Assembly (NCBI RefSeq): GCF_900197575.1
Contig: NZ_FZLN01000001.1
Location: 558,001 to 622,000 of the forward strand
Direction: 5' to 3'
DNA length: 64,000 nt
From: Acinetobacter apis
GTDB lineage: Bacteria > Pseudomonadota > Gammaproteobacteria > Pseudomonadales > Moraxellaceae
Part shown: positions 29,764 through 38,557 of the stretch, piece after piece
Layout: the number at the start of each line of letters is the position of its first letter
Numbering within the stretch: the first letter of the stretch is position 1
Position numbers and translations under genes: made by a program
Notes under the pieces: model-generated
Told to the model about the DNA's origin: nothing
The model's input: the letters and a program-made list of their open reading frames with translations, nothing else
Database searches by the model: none

Positions 29764-30075
29764 CTATAAGCAATTGGCAGGTTTTGGAATTCCTGCCAAG
29801 CGACAAACATGTCGTGCAACGAGACCGGTATTAAAGGCTTGTTGTAATTTGGCATTGGTTATATCAGCATCAACTGTTTTCATTAAAAACTTAATCAGCG
29901 GTCGTGTACTTGGTGAGTGACCATATTGAGTATAAAACTGTCGTACGCCGTGCAACACGTCTAAATGCCATTCGGTGAGCGTGATCTCAAGAGATTGTGC
30001 TAAGTGTTGTGCAATGTCGGCATTCCATGTGCTGTGGTCAAGCAGATGGCCATCTTGATCAAGCGGGTAAGGCAT
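29764..30075 (-). CDS. tusE: Sulfurtransferase TusE (DsrC family)
   Basis: 103 residues ending in ...CRLAGIPKPANCL, with the conserved penultimate Cys that receives persulfide from TusD. It is the last step of the TusBCD relay delivering sulfur to MnmA for 2-thiouridine at U34 of tRNA. WHLDVLHGVRQFYTQYG is the DsrC/TusE signature region. Confidence 0.93.
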   Translation of the reverse strand: MPYPLDQDGHLLDHSTWNADIAQHLAQSLEITLTEWHLDVLHGVRQFYTQYGHSPSTRPLIKFLMKTVDADITNAKLQQAFNTGLVARHVCRLAGIPKPANCL

Positions 30076-30091
30076 AATATTTCTCTGTGTT

Positions 30092-30373
30092 TTAGTGAAG
30101 GCGAATACAGGTTGTGGTCTGTAATATCAAATCTGCCAATTGAGGATAATCAATCACTTGCACATTAGCAGGATGTACACTCAATAATAAGGCTTCTGAG
30201 TTTAATACATAAACTTGTTTGAATGTTTGAAGCCGAGGATCATTGGCCCATAATACGGCATCCGCCATGAGAATAATCACATCGTTAATCTGAGCAAGCT
30301 GTGCTAATTGATCAAGGTGAGCAGGTGTTTGATGATATGTGCTTTGTATTAAATAAATAGAATAAGACATCAT
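30092..30373 (-). CDS. tusB: Sulfur relay protein TusB
   Basis: 93 residues (two adjacent ATGs, 30373 and 30370). The sequence matches the DsrH/TusB fold (ILMADAVLWAND). It has the size and position expected between tusC and tusE. TusB, C and D form the heterohexamer that passes sulfur from TusA to TusE. Confidence 0.85.
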   Translation of the reverse strand: MMSYSIYLIQSTYHQTPAHLDQLAQLAQINDVIILMADAVLWANDPRLQTFKQVYVLNSEALLLSVHPANVQVIDYPQLADLILQTTTCIRLH

Positions 30374-30375
30374 AC

Positions 30376-30726
30376 TTACCAAGATAATATGTGGTGAAAT
30401 TGTTGAACAAAGTCGCGATTAAACTCAATACATTGAATGGATGATTGTGCTTGATGGACTAAAGGATGCTTGGCATGTTTTTCTTCAATATAAATTGATT
30501 CAATATCATAAAATTCAAAACTATCGACAAGATTGGATGCCAATTTAAAAGCGTGTGTGCTTGCATCGTAACTTAGATCAGAAGCTAAAAGGCTCAGTGC
30601 TGCATCTTGTAGCAAAACATGGACTTCACTACCAAATGTTGCAAGTACCATGGCAGCTGAAATACTTTCTACTGTATTTAACTGATGTAAATTGGCGGTT
30701 GATAACACAATAAGAATTTTTTTCAC
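30376..30726 (-). CDS. tusC: Sulfur relay protein TusC
   Basis: 116-residue DsrF/TusC-like protein (MKKILIVLSTAN...AAMVLATFGSEVHVLLQDAA). Middle gene of the tusDCBE operon, 9 bases after tusD. Confidence 0.88.
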   Translation of the reverse strand: MKKILIVLSTANLHQLNTVESISAAMVLATFGSEVHVLLQDAALSLLASDLSYDASTHAFKLASNLVDSFEFYDIESIYIEEKHAKHPLVHQAQSSIQCIEFNRDFVQQFHHILSW

Positions 30727-30735
30727 GATATACCT

Positions 30736-31104
30736 TTAAAATTGCACAACACGATCAGCCTGTTCAACAGCATCTGCTAACTCACCTAATCCAACCAACT
30801 GAAAATGTTTTGCTAAGTTGGAATGGAGTAATTGGTGACGTTCTGCGTTGTCTTGATCTGTAATCCCACGTTGTAATGCTGCACTGACACATACAGGCAA
30901 TGGAATATTTAAACTTTGCCATTCATGGGTTAAATTTCGTTGATCATCAGGGTTCCAATTGAGCTGATTTGCAACATGAACGCCGTCTTGATAAAAGAAA
31001 ACCCGAAATGGCTGTTGTTTTTGTTGTAATGCTTGTGCCAACCCCAAAGCATGCCAAGCCATAATCGATGTTGGTGATGTCGTAATTAAAATAAGCGTGC
31101 TCAT
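30736..31104 (-). CDS. tusD: Sulfurtransferase TusD
   Basis: 122 residues of DsrE/TusD type. It contains the active-site Cys in LPVCVSAALQRG and VFFYQDGVHVAN near the N-terminal half. First gene of the tus operon, divergent from fumC. Confidence 0.9.
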   Translation of the reverse strand: MSTLILITTSPTSIMAWHALGLAQALQQKQQPFRVFFYQDGVHVANQLNWNPDDQRNLTHEWQSLNIPLPVCVSAALQRGITDQDNAERHQLLHSNLAKHFQLVGLGELADAVEQADRVVQF

Positions 31105-31199
31105 ATCACAAGTACAATGATTCGATGAGGGTAGTATACAATGATTTATTTCAAGAGAGAGCAGCTAAGCTCGATTGAATTCTTTGATTTAATTTCTGT

Positions 31200-31218
31200 T
31201 ATATAATGATTATTATTT
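31200..31218. promoter_or_regulatory. Fur-box-like sequence upstream of fumC
   Basis: TATAATGATTATTATTTAC matches the 19-base Fur consensus GATAATGATAATCATTATC at 14 positions. It lies about 64 bases upstream of the fumC ATG in the tusD/fumC divergent spacer. Iron repression of class II fumarase is known in Pseudomonas; here it is inferred. Confidence 0.5.
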
Positions 31219-31281
31219 ACAAAAACAGGTGTAGTATAAATCACACCATATTATTGATTGATTGAAGTAAAGGATTATCAT

Positions 31282-32676
31282 ATGAGCATACGTATTGAAC
31301 GTGACACGATGGGTGAAGTTGAAGTACCAAGTGAAGCGTATTGGGGCGCACAGACTCAGCGTAGCTTACAAAACTTTAAAATTGGTACTGAGCATCTGCC
31401 TCGCGTCATGATACGTGCCATGGGTATTGTAAAAAAAGCTGCGGCACTGACCAATGCAGAGTTAAAGCAAATTCCTCAAGATTTGGCAACAGCGATTGTT
31501 GATGCAGCAGACGAAGTGATCGCAGGGCAATGGGACAATCAGTTTCCTTTGGTGATTTGGCAAACAGGTTCCGGCACACAAAGCAATATGAACTGTAATG
31601 AAGTCATTGCCAATATTGCCAATCATAAGCAAGGACAGCCTTTAGGCACACAACAGCCTGTTCATCCGAATGATCATGTCAATCGTGCACAATCAACCAA
31701 TGATTCTTTTCCAACAGCCATCCATATTGCTGCCTGTTTGCATTTACATGAAGTATTAATTCCTGCGGTGACAGCATTACGCGATACATTGCGCCGTAAA
31801 TCTATTGAGTTTGAGTCAATTGTTAAAATAGGTCGTACACATTTACAAGATGCAACACCATTAACATTAGGGCAAGAGTTCAGTGGTTATGTTGCACAGC
31901 TTGATGCAGGCTTACAACGAATCCAATATGCATTACATGGGTTATATGAGTTGCCTTTGGGTGGAACCGCAGTGGGTACAGGTTTAAATGCACATCCAGA
32001 CTATGCGGTTCGTGCAGCACAGGAGATTGCTGATCTAACAGGATTGCCATTTATCACTGCACCCAATAAATTCGAAGCACTTGCTGCAAGAGATGCTGCT
32101 GTATTTGCATCAGGTGCGTTAAAAACATTGGCCACAAGCTTAAATAAAATTGCCAATGATGTGAGATGGCTTGCAAGTGGTCCACGTTGTGGTTTGGCTG
32201 AACTCCGTATCCCTGAAAATGAGCCAGGGTCAAGTATTATGCCCGGAAAAGTTAATCCAACCCAAAGTGAAGCCATGACAATGGTGGTGGCACAGGTATT
32301 GGGTAACGATACAACGATTAATATTGCTGGCGCATCAGGTAATTTTGAGCTTAATGTCTTTATGCCTGTGATTGCATTTAACTTATTACAGTCTATTCGT
32401 TTATTGGGTGATGCAAGTTTAAGTTTTAATGATCATTGCGCCGTAGGCATTACACCTAATTTAGATCAAATCGATCATTTCTTGCAAAACTCTTTGATGT
32501 TAGTGACTGCATTGAATCCAACCATCGGTTATGAAAAAGCAGCTAAGGTTGCTAAAACGGCTTACCAACAAGGTAAAACATTAAAAGAAGTCGCTGTAGA
32601 GCTTGGTTATGTGACTGCTGATGAGTTTGATAAAATTGTTGTACCTGAAAATATGGTTTCAGCGAATGTGAAATAA
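31282..32676 (+). CDS. fumC: Class II fumarate hydratase
   Basis: 464 residues from ATG 31282, behind AAAGGA. This iron-independent fumarase of the TCA cycle shows [16 protein letters not shown], the substrate segment [20 protein letters not shown] and the signature [13 protein letters not shown] with its catalytic Ser. It probably replaces Fe-S fumarase under iron limitation or oxidative stress, consistent with the upstream Fur-like box and with a Mn-type SOD 4 kb away. Confidence 0.95.
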   Translation: MSIRIERDTMGEVEVPSEAYWGAQTQRSLQNFKIGTEHLPRVMIRAMGIVKKAAALTNAELKQIPQDLATAIVDAADEVIAGQWDNQFPLVIWQTGSGTQSNMNCNEVIANIANHKQGQPLGTQQPVHPNDHVNRAQSTNDSFPTAIHIAACLHLHEVLIPAVTALRDTLRRKSIEFESIVKIGRTHLQDATPLTLGQEFSGYVAQLDAGLQRIQYALHGLYELPLGGTAVGTGLNAHPDYAVRAAQEIADLTGLPFITAPNKFEALAARDAAVFASGALKTLATSLNKIANDVRWLASGPRCGLAELRIPENEPGSSIMPGKVNPTQSEAMTMVVAQVLGNDTTINIAGASGNFELNVFMPVIAFNLLQSIRLLGDASLSFNDHCAVGITPNLDQIDHFLQNSLMLVTALNPTIGYEKAAKVAKTAYQQGKTLKEVAVELGYVTADEFDKIVVPENMVSANVK

Positions 32677-32722
32677 CCATCTTTGCATCAGGTATTTTGA
32701 ATCGTTCACGTTATGTCTTACA

Positions 32723-33265
32723 ATGAATGATATTTTAATACCTGATGACGAGTTTATGCTTGAGATTTATCTAACCGATACACAACAACATATTCAGTTT
32801 CAAGATTACCCAGGTGACCATCCTGTTAAATTTATCTTAAACTTTAAAAAAATATTTCCAAGTGTAATGGAGCTTTTACTGCCTGTGTTGCCTGAAGATA
32901 ATAATTTAGAGCAAATGCAGTGGGAGTCAAAAGAGAAAGATTTTAATATTTTTAAATTGTTTGTAAGTGGTTGGGGCGGTGTTGAACTTCGTTTAACTGC
33001 AATTGCACAATATAAAGACCGTGAATATGCCAATGACATGGTACAAAAAATTAAAAAGAAACGTCAAAGTTATCATATCAAGCATAAAAATTTAACCACG
33101 CCTGAATTAGATTATTTATTTTTGCATGATTTACATGCAACGATTGATGAAGAATTAATTGAAGTTGGAGAGCGCTTTTATTTACCATTACTTCGTGAAC
33201 AATGGAAACCGTATATTACACCGAACGTTCTAAATGGGCTTGAAAACGTAAAAAAACCGTCATAA
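32723..33265 (+). CDS. Hypothetical cytoplasmic protein
   Basis: 180 residues, no signal peptide or membrane segment, rich in charged residues (KIKKKRQSYHIKHKN). I do not recognise the family. It follows fumC by 46 bases with no terminator between, so it may be cotranscribed, and its stop codon lies in a strong terminator. Confidence 0.65.
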   Translation: MNDILIPDDEFMLEIYLTDTQQHIQFQDYPGDHPVKFILNFKKIFPSVMELLLPVLPEDNNLEQMQWESKEKDFNIFKLFVSGWGGVELRLTAIAQYKDREYANDMVQKIKKKRQSYHIKHKNLTTPELDYLFLHDLHATIDEELIEVGERFYLPLLREQWKPYITPNVLNGLENVKKPS

Positions 33266-33279
33266 AAGACGGTTTTTTT
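33251..33279. terminator. Terminator at the end of the hypothetical gene
   Basis: AAAAAACCGTC / GACGGTTTTTT stem with loop ATAAAA. It includes the gene's stop codon and can also serve the convergent dctA. Confidence 0.88.
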
Positions 33280-33294
33280 AAGACTTAGATAAAT

Positions 33295-33305
33295 TAGCCT
33301 AAGTA
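33295..33305 (+). repeat. Intergenic 11-mer TAGCCTAAGTA, copy 2
   Basis: Exact copy between the convergent hypothetical gene and dctA. Context AAATTAGCCTAAGTAAAATT. Confidence 0.5.
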
Positions 33306-33308
33306 AAA

Positions 33309-34592
33309 TTAATCTAAACCTTTTAAAGTACGGTCAAGTTGTTCTTTGTCTAAAGCGTTGTCCCAACGTGCAACAACCACGGCAGCACAAGCATTCCCGA
33401 TAAAGTTAGTTAATGCACGGCATTCAGACATAAAACGGTCAATACCCAAAATCAATGCCATACCTGCAACAGGTACATCAGGAACAACAGATAATGTAGC
33501 TGCAAGGGTAATAAATCCAGCACCAGTTACACCAGCTGCACCTTTAGAGCTAATCATTGCAACTAATAAAAGGGTAAGCTGCTGACCGATTGTTAAATCA
33601 ATATTACACGCTTGTGCAATAAACAATGCAGCCATGGTCATGTAGATGTTTGTTCCATCTAAGTTAAATGAGTAACCTGTAGGAATCACCAAACCAACCA
33701 CAGATTTTTCACAACCTGCTTTTTCCATTTTAGTCATTAAATTAGGAAGGGCAGCTTCAGATGAACTGGTACCTAATACTAACCATAATTCGTCCTTGAT
33801 ATAACGAATTAAGCGGATAATTGAAAAGCCGTTATAACGTGCAACAGCACCTAAAACAATTAATATAAACAAAACTGATGTTAAATAGAATGTACCAATA
33901 AGCAGGGCAAGGTTACCAATTGAACCAACGCCGTATTTACCTACAGTAAATGCCATAGCACCGAAAGCACCAATGGGAGCAAGCTTCATGAGCATGCCAA
34001 CCAATTTAAATACAGGAACCGTAAGTAAGTTTAAAAAATCAATAATTGGTTGAGATTTATCATTGGTTGACGCAAGCGCAATACCAAATAAAACTGCCAC
34101 CACCAATACTTGTAGAATATCGCCACCGACTAAAGGACTGATTAACGTTTTTGGGATAATTCCCATTAAGAAGCCAACAATTGTCGAATCATGTGCTTTA
34201 TCGACATATTGAGCAACTTTATCGCCTTGTAATGTTGCAGGGTCAATGTTTAAACCATGACCTGGTTGAATGACGTTTGCAACAATCATTCCTACAAATA
34301 ACGCAAGTGTTGAAAACGTAACAAAATAAAGCATGGCTTTACCTGTTACTCGGCCAACACTCCCCATGTTTTTCATACCTGAGATGCCTGTAACAACCGT
34401 AAGAAAAATCACAGGTGCAATAATCATCTTCACAATGCCAATAAATGCATCACCGAGAGGTTTTAAACTTTCTGCAAAGGTTGGATAAAAGTGTCCAAGC
34501 AGAATGCCAAGCGTGATTGCAAATATTACTTGTATATAAAGGACTTGATAAAACTTTTGTTTTTTAGCAGGAGAGTGAGATTTGATTTCCAT
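33309..34592 (-). CDS. dctA: Dicarboxylate/amino acid:cation symporter (DctA-like)
   Basis: 427 residues of the DAACS family, with about eight transmembrane helices and two re-entrant loops. The substrate-site motifs [14 protein letters not shown] and [19 protein letters not shown] are clear. It imports C4-dicarboxylates (succinate, fumarate, malate) or glutamate/aspartate with cations. DctA is favoured because the opening [19 protein letters not shown] resembles it, but GltP is not excluded. Fumarase nearby is consistent. Confidence 0.85.
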   Translation of the reverse strand: MEIKSHSPAKKQKFYQVLYIQVIFAITLGILLGHFYPTFAESLKPLGDAFIGIVKMIIAPVIFLTVVTGISGMKNMGSVGRVTGKAMLYFVTFSTLALFVGMIVANVIQPGHGLNIDPATLQGDKVAQYVDKAHDSTIVGFLMGIIPKTLISPLVGGDILQVLVVAVLFGIALASTNDKSQPIIDFLNLLTVPVFKLVGMLMKLAPIGAFGAMAFTVGKYGVGSIGNLALLIGTFYLTSVLFILIVLGAVARYNGFSIIRLIRYIKDELWLVLGTSSSEAALPNLMTKMEKAGCEKSVVGLVIPTGYSFNLDGTNIYMTMAALFIAQACNIDLTIGQQLTLLLVAMISSKGAAGVTGAGFITLAATLSVVPDVPVAGMALILGIDRFMSECRALTNFIGNACAAVVVARWDNALDKEQLDRTLKGLD

Positions 34593-34811
34593 TAATCGAG
34601 ATCCACAAAATATTTCAGCTTGAAGTGTACTTTAAAAAGTTATTCAAAGTCGAAATATAAGTCATCACCTCAAAAAATGGTATTTTTAGGGAATAAACTG
34701 ATTGATATAGAATTTTTTTATAAATATAAGTGACTTATAAGAAAAATACCGAATATTGTGATAGATTTCCTATAAGTAATACGAACTTAGACTTTAGTCT
34801 ACATACCCAAA

Positions 34812-34822
34812 TAGCCTAAGTA
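34812..34822 (+). repeat. Intergenic 11-mer TAGCCTAAGTA, copy 3
   Basis: Exact copy in the spacer between dctA and the UbiB-family gene. It runs into TATAATG, so it may coincide with a -10-like element here. Confidence 0.5.
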
Positions 34823-34840
34823 TAATGAAAATAGAAGCCT

Positions 34841-36205
34841 TTAAACAAAAGCTTCTCGAATATTGGTTTTCGCTTCAATTACCGTCATAAAAGTATATGC
34901 GCCAATAAATTTACGACTAATAAACATAAACTCTTTAGGAGGGATACTGAAATAACGAGAAGCCATTGATTTACTTGCTCTTTGCATTACACGCTGATGT
35001 AACTGACTACGTTTCCAATCATAGCGGTTATCTTCACCCATCACGCCTTCTGGCAGCTCAGGATTATTTTGATGGCTACTAAATGGTTCAGTTGCAAGTA
35101 AAAACACACGTGCCATGTCTGGTTTAACACTACTTGGAATTTGATCAAAGAAAGGGTAGCCATGCATTGCATTGGTCATTGCTTCTAAATCATGGTTATA
35201 ACCTGCTAACAAAAGGGCATGAGACATATCAAGCAAGGTCTGATCAAATTGTCTGATTGCGCCAAAATCTAGCAATACAATTTGATCTTGTGTTTGGTCG
35301 TTATTGGCTAAACGGACCAAATAATTTCCAAAGTTTGGATCTGTTTGCATCTCGCCCCATACAAACAATTCTTTAATTGCAATATCTAAAGAAGCTTCAC
35401 CAATCAAATTACGACGCTCTTGAGATAAAACCAACATCTCTTTACTGTTGACTGGGATACCTTCCTCATATGTCATACATAAAATGAGCGGGGTAGAGAA
35501 TTCATCAATAATTGTAGGCACAATATAACGTGAATCATTTTTTAAGTAGTCTGCAAAACGCTTGGTTGTTGCAGCTTCAATATTATAATCAACTTCACGG
35601 TGCATCATTTCTCTGACTTCATCAAACCACTGATCAAATTCACGTGTTTGCGGCAACAAATTTGTGATTTTAAGCATTTGTTTAAACAAATTCATGTCTG
35701 AGTCGATGGCATTTGCAACCCCAGGATATTGTATTTTCAATACCATTTGTAAGCCATCAGATTTACGTGTAGCACGATGCACTTGTGCTAACGATGCTGT
35801 CCCAATCGGGGAGGGATCAACCTCTAATTCACCTAATTTTGCACCCAATTCATTTTGAAGGTGAGGGTAGATCGATTGCCAATCTACTGCAACTGTCTGA
35901 TTATTCAATGTGTTTAATGCATCAGTAACTTCACGTGGTAAAAAATGCTCTCCATATAGAGCCATCATTTGACCAATTTTAACAATTGAACCTTTTAACT
36001 TGCCAATTTCAGACACCAAGTAATTGGCTTGTTCAGTCAGCGCTTTTTTTCTTCTTTTCTCTTTTTCTTCATCGCTTGCAAAAAAAGAAGTTGCATTGGA
36101 GGTCGCCCAACGTGTTCCTGCAACAAATGATGCTTTTGCAATCGATATTCTTCGATCCAGCGAAGATGTTTTTAGATTTTTTAATATATCTTTTTCATCA
36201 GGCAT
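34841..36205 (-). CDS. UbiB/AarF/ABC1-family atypical kinase
   Basis: 454 residues with the defining ABC1 motif KIGQMMALYGEHFLP (KxGQ), the Ala-rich loop SPIGTASLAQVHRA, the ATP-site Lys in MVLKIQYPGV and VLLDFGAIRQ (DFG-like Mg site). Family members act in ubiquinone synthesis or lipid homeostasis. It is probably not the main UbiB, since it is outside a ubiEJB cluster and lacks C-terminal membrane helices. Confidence 0.85.
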   Translation of the reverse strand: MPDEKDILKNLKTSSLDRRISIAKASFVAGTRWATSNATSFFASDEEKEKRRKKALTEQANYLVSEIGKLKGSIVKIGQMMALYGEHFLPREVTDALNTLNNQTVAVDWQSIYPHLQNELGAKLGELEVDPSPIGTASLAQVHRATRKSDGLQMVLKIQYPGVANAIDSDMNLFKQMLKITNLLPQTREFDQWFDEVREMMHREVDYNIEAATTKRFADYLKNDSRYIVPTIIDEFSTPLILCMTYEEGIPVNSKEMLVLSQERRNLIGEASLDIAIKELFVWGEMQTDPNFGNYLVRLANNDQTQDQIVLLDFGAIRQFDQTLLDMSHALLLAGYNHDLEAMTNAMHGYPFFDQIPSSVKPDMARVFLLATEPFSSHQNNPELPEGVMGEDNRYDWKRSQLHQRVMQRASKSMASRYFSIPPKEFMFISRKFIGAYTFMTVIEAKTNIREAFV

Positions 36206-36332
36206 TTGTAGAATCCTTTAAATCGGGCAATGTATTTGAAGATATATCAAATAAGGGCAAACCTTTTTCTTATTGTAACCAAATTCAGACCATTATGCGC
36301 AGTTTAAACCGTATAAAAAACGTATTTATAAA

Positions 36333-36343
36333 TAGCCTAAGTA
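36333..36343 (+). repeat. Intergenic 11-mer TAGCCTAAGTA, copy 4
   Basis: Exact copy upstream of sodA. Context AAATAGCCTAAGTAAATTT, nearly identical to copy 1. Confidence 0.5.
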
Positions 36344-36465
36344 AATTTAAAAATAACTTGTGTAAAAAACAGTAAACAGCTAAATACAAAAATTAGAAAT
36401 ACAAATACAATGAAATTAGAACGACTCAATTGATGTTAAGATTGAAATAAGAGACTATTTATCGT

Positions 36466-36483
36466 ATTGTTATTCATAACAAT
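36466..36483. promoter_or_regulatory. Perfect inverted repeat upstream of sodA
   Basis: ATTGTTAT-TC-ATAACAAT, 28 bases before the sodA ATG, so within or just after the promoter. It is an operator candidate and does not match Fur or SoxR boxes. Confidence 0.45.
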
Positions 36484-36510
36484 TCTTCTTTGTTTCATAA
36501 GGATATAAAA

Positions 36511-37125
36511 ATGAGCTATACATTACCAGAATTACCATACGCATATGATGCTTTAGAACCAAACTTTGATGCACAAACAATGGAAATTCACCATACTAAG
36601 CATCATCAAACTTATATCAATAACATCAATGCTGCTATCCAAGGCACAGAGTGGGAATCTTTAAGCGTAGAAGATTTAGTATCAAAATTTAATGATATTC
36701 CTGCAGATCTAAAAACAGTTGTTGCTAACAACGGCGGCGGACATGCAAACCATTCTTTATTTTGGACAGTATTAAGCCCACAGGGCGGTGGTAAGCCAGA
36801 AGGCGAACTTGCAACTGCAATTGAAAATGAACTAGGTGGCTTTGATGCATTTAAAGAAGCATTCACTAAAGCTGCTGTAAGCCGTTTTGGTAGTGGTTGG
36901 GCATGGTTAAGTGTTACACCTGAGAAAAAATTAGTAGTTGAAAGCAGTGGTAATCAAGATTCTCCACTTGCTTATGGCAATACACCAATTCTAGGTTTAG
37001 ATGTATGGGAACATGCATACTACTTAAAGTATCAAAACCGTCGTCCAGAATACATTTCAGCTTTCTACAATGTGGTTAATTGGAATGAAGTATCACGTCG
37101 TTATCAAGAAGCACTTGCTAAATAA
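36511..37125 (+). CDS. sodA: Superoxide dismutase, Mn type by sequence
   Basis: 204 residues from ATG 36511 ([15 protein letters not shown]), with AAGGATAT upstream. Metal ligands are in [18 protein letters not shown] and [13 protein letters not shown]. The residues that separate Mn from Fe enzymes point to Mn: NNGGGHANH and GNQDSPL. Cytoplasmic; removes superoxide. Acinetobacter genomes often annotate an Fe-SOD elsewhere, so this may be the second, iron-independent enzyme. Confidence 0.92.
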   Translation: MSYTLPELPYAYDALEPNFDAQTMEIHHTKHHQTYINNINAAIQGTEWESLSVEDLVSKFNDIPADLKTVVANNGGGHANHSLFWTVLSPQGGGKPEGELATAIENELGGFDAFKEAFTKAAVSRFGSGWAWLSVTPEKKLVVESSGNQDSPLAYGNTPILGLDVWEHAYYLKYQNRRPEYISAFYNVVNWNEVSRRYQEALAK

Positions 37126-37138
37126 TTTATGAATTTTA

Positions 37139-37170
37139 AAAAAAAGCAGCCGAATTCGGCTGCTTTTTTT
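37139..37170. terminator. Bidirectional terminator sodA / sigma-54 regulator
   Basis: Perfect palindrome AAAAAAAGCAGCCGAA and its complement, A-run and T-run on the two sides, between convergent genes. Confidence 0.95.
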
Positions 37171-37174
37171 ATGT

Positions 37175-38404
37175 TTAAAGATCCCATTTTTTTCGATAAC
37201 GCCATAAAGTGCTACGGCTGATTTTTAATTTTTCTAATACCGTATTCAAATCATAATGAGATGATTCTAATACGGCGTGTAAAGTCTGTTTAGATATTTT
37301 AGACGTTACTTCTTGAGAACAATTTACGGTCTGATCTTTCGCATGTTCATATACTAACTCTTGGGGTAAATCATGTACATCAAGGGTTGAGCCATCATCC
37401 ATCATGGTTAATGCATAAAGCAGTGTATTTTTAAGTTCTCGAATATTACCCGCCCAATGGTGCTGATATAAAATTGACATTGCTTCATCAGTAATAATAG
37501 GTTCTTGATGTGAAGGGCAATACTCATTCATAATTTGTTTAAGGAGTAATGGTAAATCCATCTTTCTTTGACGAAGTGGCGGAACAAAAATAGGAATAAC
37601 CCGTAAACGGTATAAAAGGTCATATCTAAATCGTCCATGTTTAGCTTCTTCTCTTAATGCACGGTGAGTAGCTGTAATAATACGTGCATGCGTCTTGATA
37701 ACTTTTTCGCCACCCAACGGCGTAAATTCACCTGTTTCTAAAACACGCAAAAGTTTAGCTTGTAAATCTAATGATAGTTCTGCAATTTCATCTAGGAATA
37801 ATGTCCCTGTTGTTGCACGCTCAAATAACCCTTTATGATCTTTAATTGCGCCTGTAAATGCACCTTTCACATGCCCAAATAATTCACTTTCTAAGATACT
37901 GGTATTTAATGCTGCACAATTAATTGCAATAAATGGTTGGTCTATACGATTACTACATTGGTGAATTAATTGAGCAACCCATTCTTTACCACTCCCTGAC
38001 TCACCACGGATTAAAACAGGAAAGTTGGTTTTAGCGACTTTTTGAATGATATGAACCATTTTTTCAATTTCAGGCGATACACTATTTAAATGATTCATTA
38101 ATTGTTGCTGTGTTGGTTGATCATTCAAAAGAAGGTTTGCACATGAATTTAATAAAAATAACGTGCCATAGCATTGAGATTGAACGGTAATTTTAAACTG
38201 CTGAAATTGATGGACGGTGTGAGTGTTTTGTATTGCATTTAATAAAGTTTTGGATTGGTCTTTTAACGCGGGGGAACAATACACCATAGAAAATGTACTG
38301 CTTTGTAATGTGAAAAAAATGATTGTCTGTTTGGGATAAATTACTTCTAAATATTTTAAAAATTGTTGAAAATTATCTAAAGTTTCAAATTCCAATTGTT
38401 TCAT
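37175..38404 (-). CDS. Sigma-54-dependent transcriptional activator
   Basis: 409 residues. The N-terminal ~110 residues form an unassigned sensor region with three cysteines (C43, C78, C88). The central AAA domain has Walker A GESGSGKE (134-141), the sigma-54 contact loop GAFTGA (181-186), FLDEIAELS and RYDLLYRLRVIPI. The C-terminal Fis-type HTH includes LEKLKISRSTLWRYRKKW. It is divergent from a metallo-hydrolase/TauE operon with a sigma-54 promoter, its likely target. By analogy with FisR, the cysteines may sense persulfide or sulfide; that is inference. Confidence 0.9.
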   Translation of the reverse strand: MKQLEFETLDNFQQFLKYLEVIYPKQTIIFFTLQSSTFSMVYCSPALKDQSKTLLNAIQNTHTVHQFQQFKITVQSQCYGTLFLLNSCANLLLNDQPTQQQLMNHLNSVSPEIEKMVHIIQKVAKTNFPVLIRGESGSGKEWVAQLIHQCSNRIDQPFIAINCAALNTSILESELFGHVKGAFTGAIKDHKGLFERATTGTLFLDEIAELSLDLQAKLLRVLETGEFTPLGGEKVIKTHARIITATHRALREEAKHGRFRYDLLYRLRVIPIFVPPLRQRKMDLPLLLKQIMNEYCPSHQEPIITDEAMSILYQHHWAGNIRELKNTLLYALTMMDDGSTLDVHDLPQELVYEHAKDQTVNCSQEVTSKISKQTLHAVLESSHYDLNTVLEKLKISRSTLWRYRKKWDL

Positions 38405-38436
38405 TTATTGTTTCACATGTTTCATTTATTGTTTCA
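38398..38436. promoter_or_regulatory. Two 18-bp direct repeats, probable activator binding sites
   Basis: GTTTCATTTATTGTTTCA occurs exactly at 38398-38415 and 38419-38436, a 21-base period (two helical turns). The pair covers the regulator's start codon. Its centre is about 114 bases upstream of the predicted start of the divergent sigma-54 transcript, a normal enhancer distance. It may also let the regulator control itself. Confidence 0.6.
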
Positions 38437-38505
38437 AATTAGCATAGAAATGGCTTTAATTCTAAATTTAAAATATAAATAACTGATTTTAATATATATT
38501 ATTTA

Positions 38506-38520
38506 TGGCATGTTTTCTGC
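38506..38520 (+). promoter_or_regulatory. Sigma-54 (-24/-12) promoter
   Basis: TGGCATGTTTTCTGC matches TGGCAC-N5-TTGC, with GG and GC exactly 12 bases apart. It is 38 bases upstream of the metallo-hydrolase ATG, so transcription should start near 38531. Confidence 0.75.
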
Positions 38521-38557
38521 TTAATAAGGGTAAAGTTATAATATAAAAGGCAGCCCC

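Larger units (their letters stand above)
36206..36510. other. Divergent spacer, UbiB-family gene / sodA
   Basis: 305 AT-rich bases with promoters for both genes. They contain the fourth TAGCCTAAGTA copy and the palindrome at 36466. I saw no gene. Confidence 0.5.

Noticed and set aside
38411..38426. parS-like sequence TGTTTCACATGTTTCA
   Set aside because: The first half resembles parS (TGTTTCACGTGAAACA), but the second half is a direct rather than inverted repeat, with four mismatches. It is better explained by the 18-base direct repeats.
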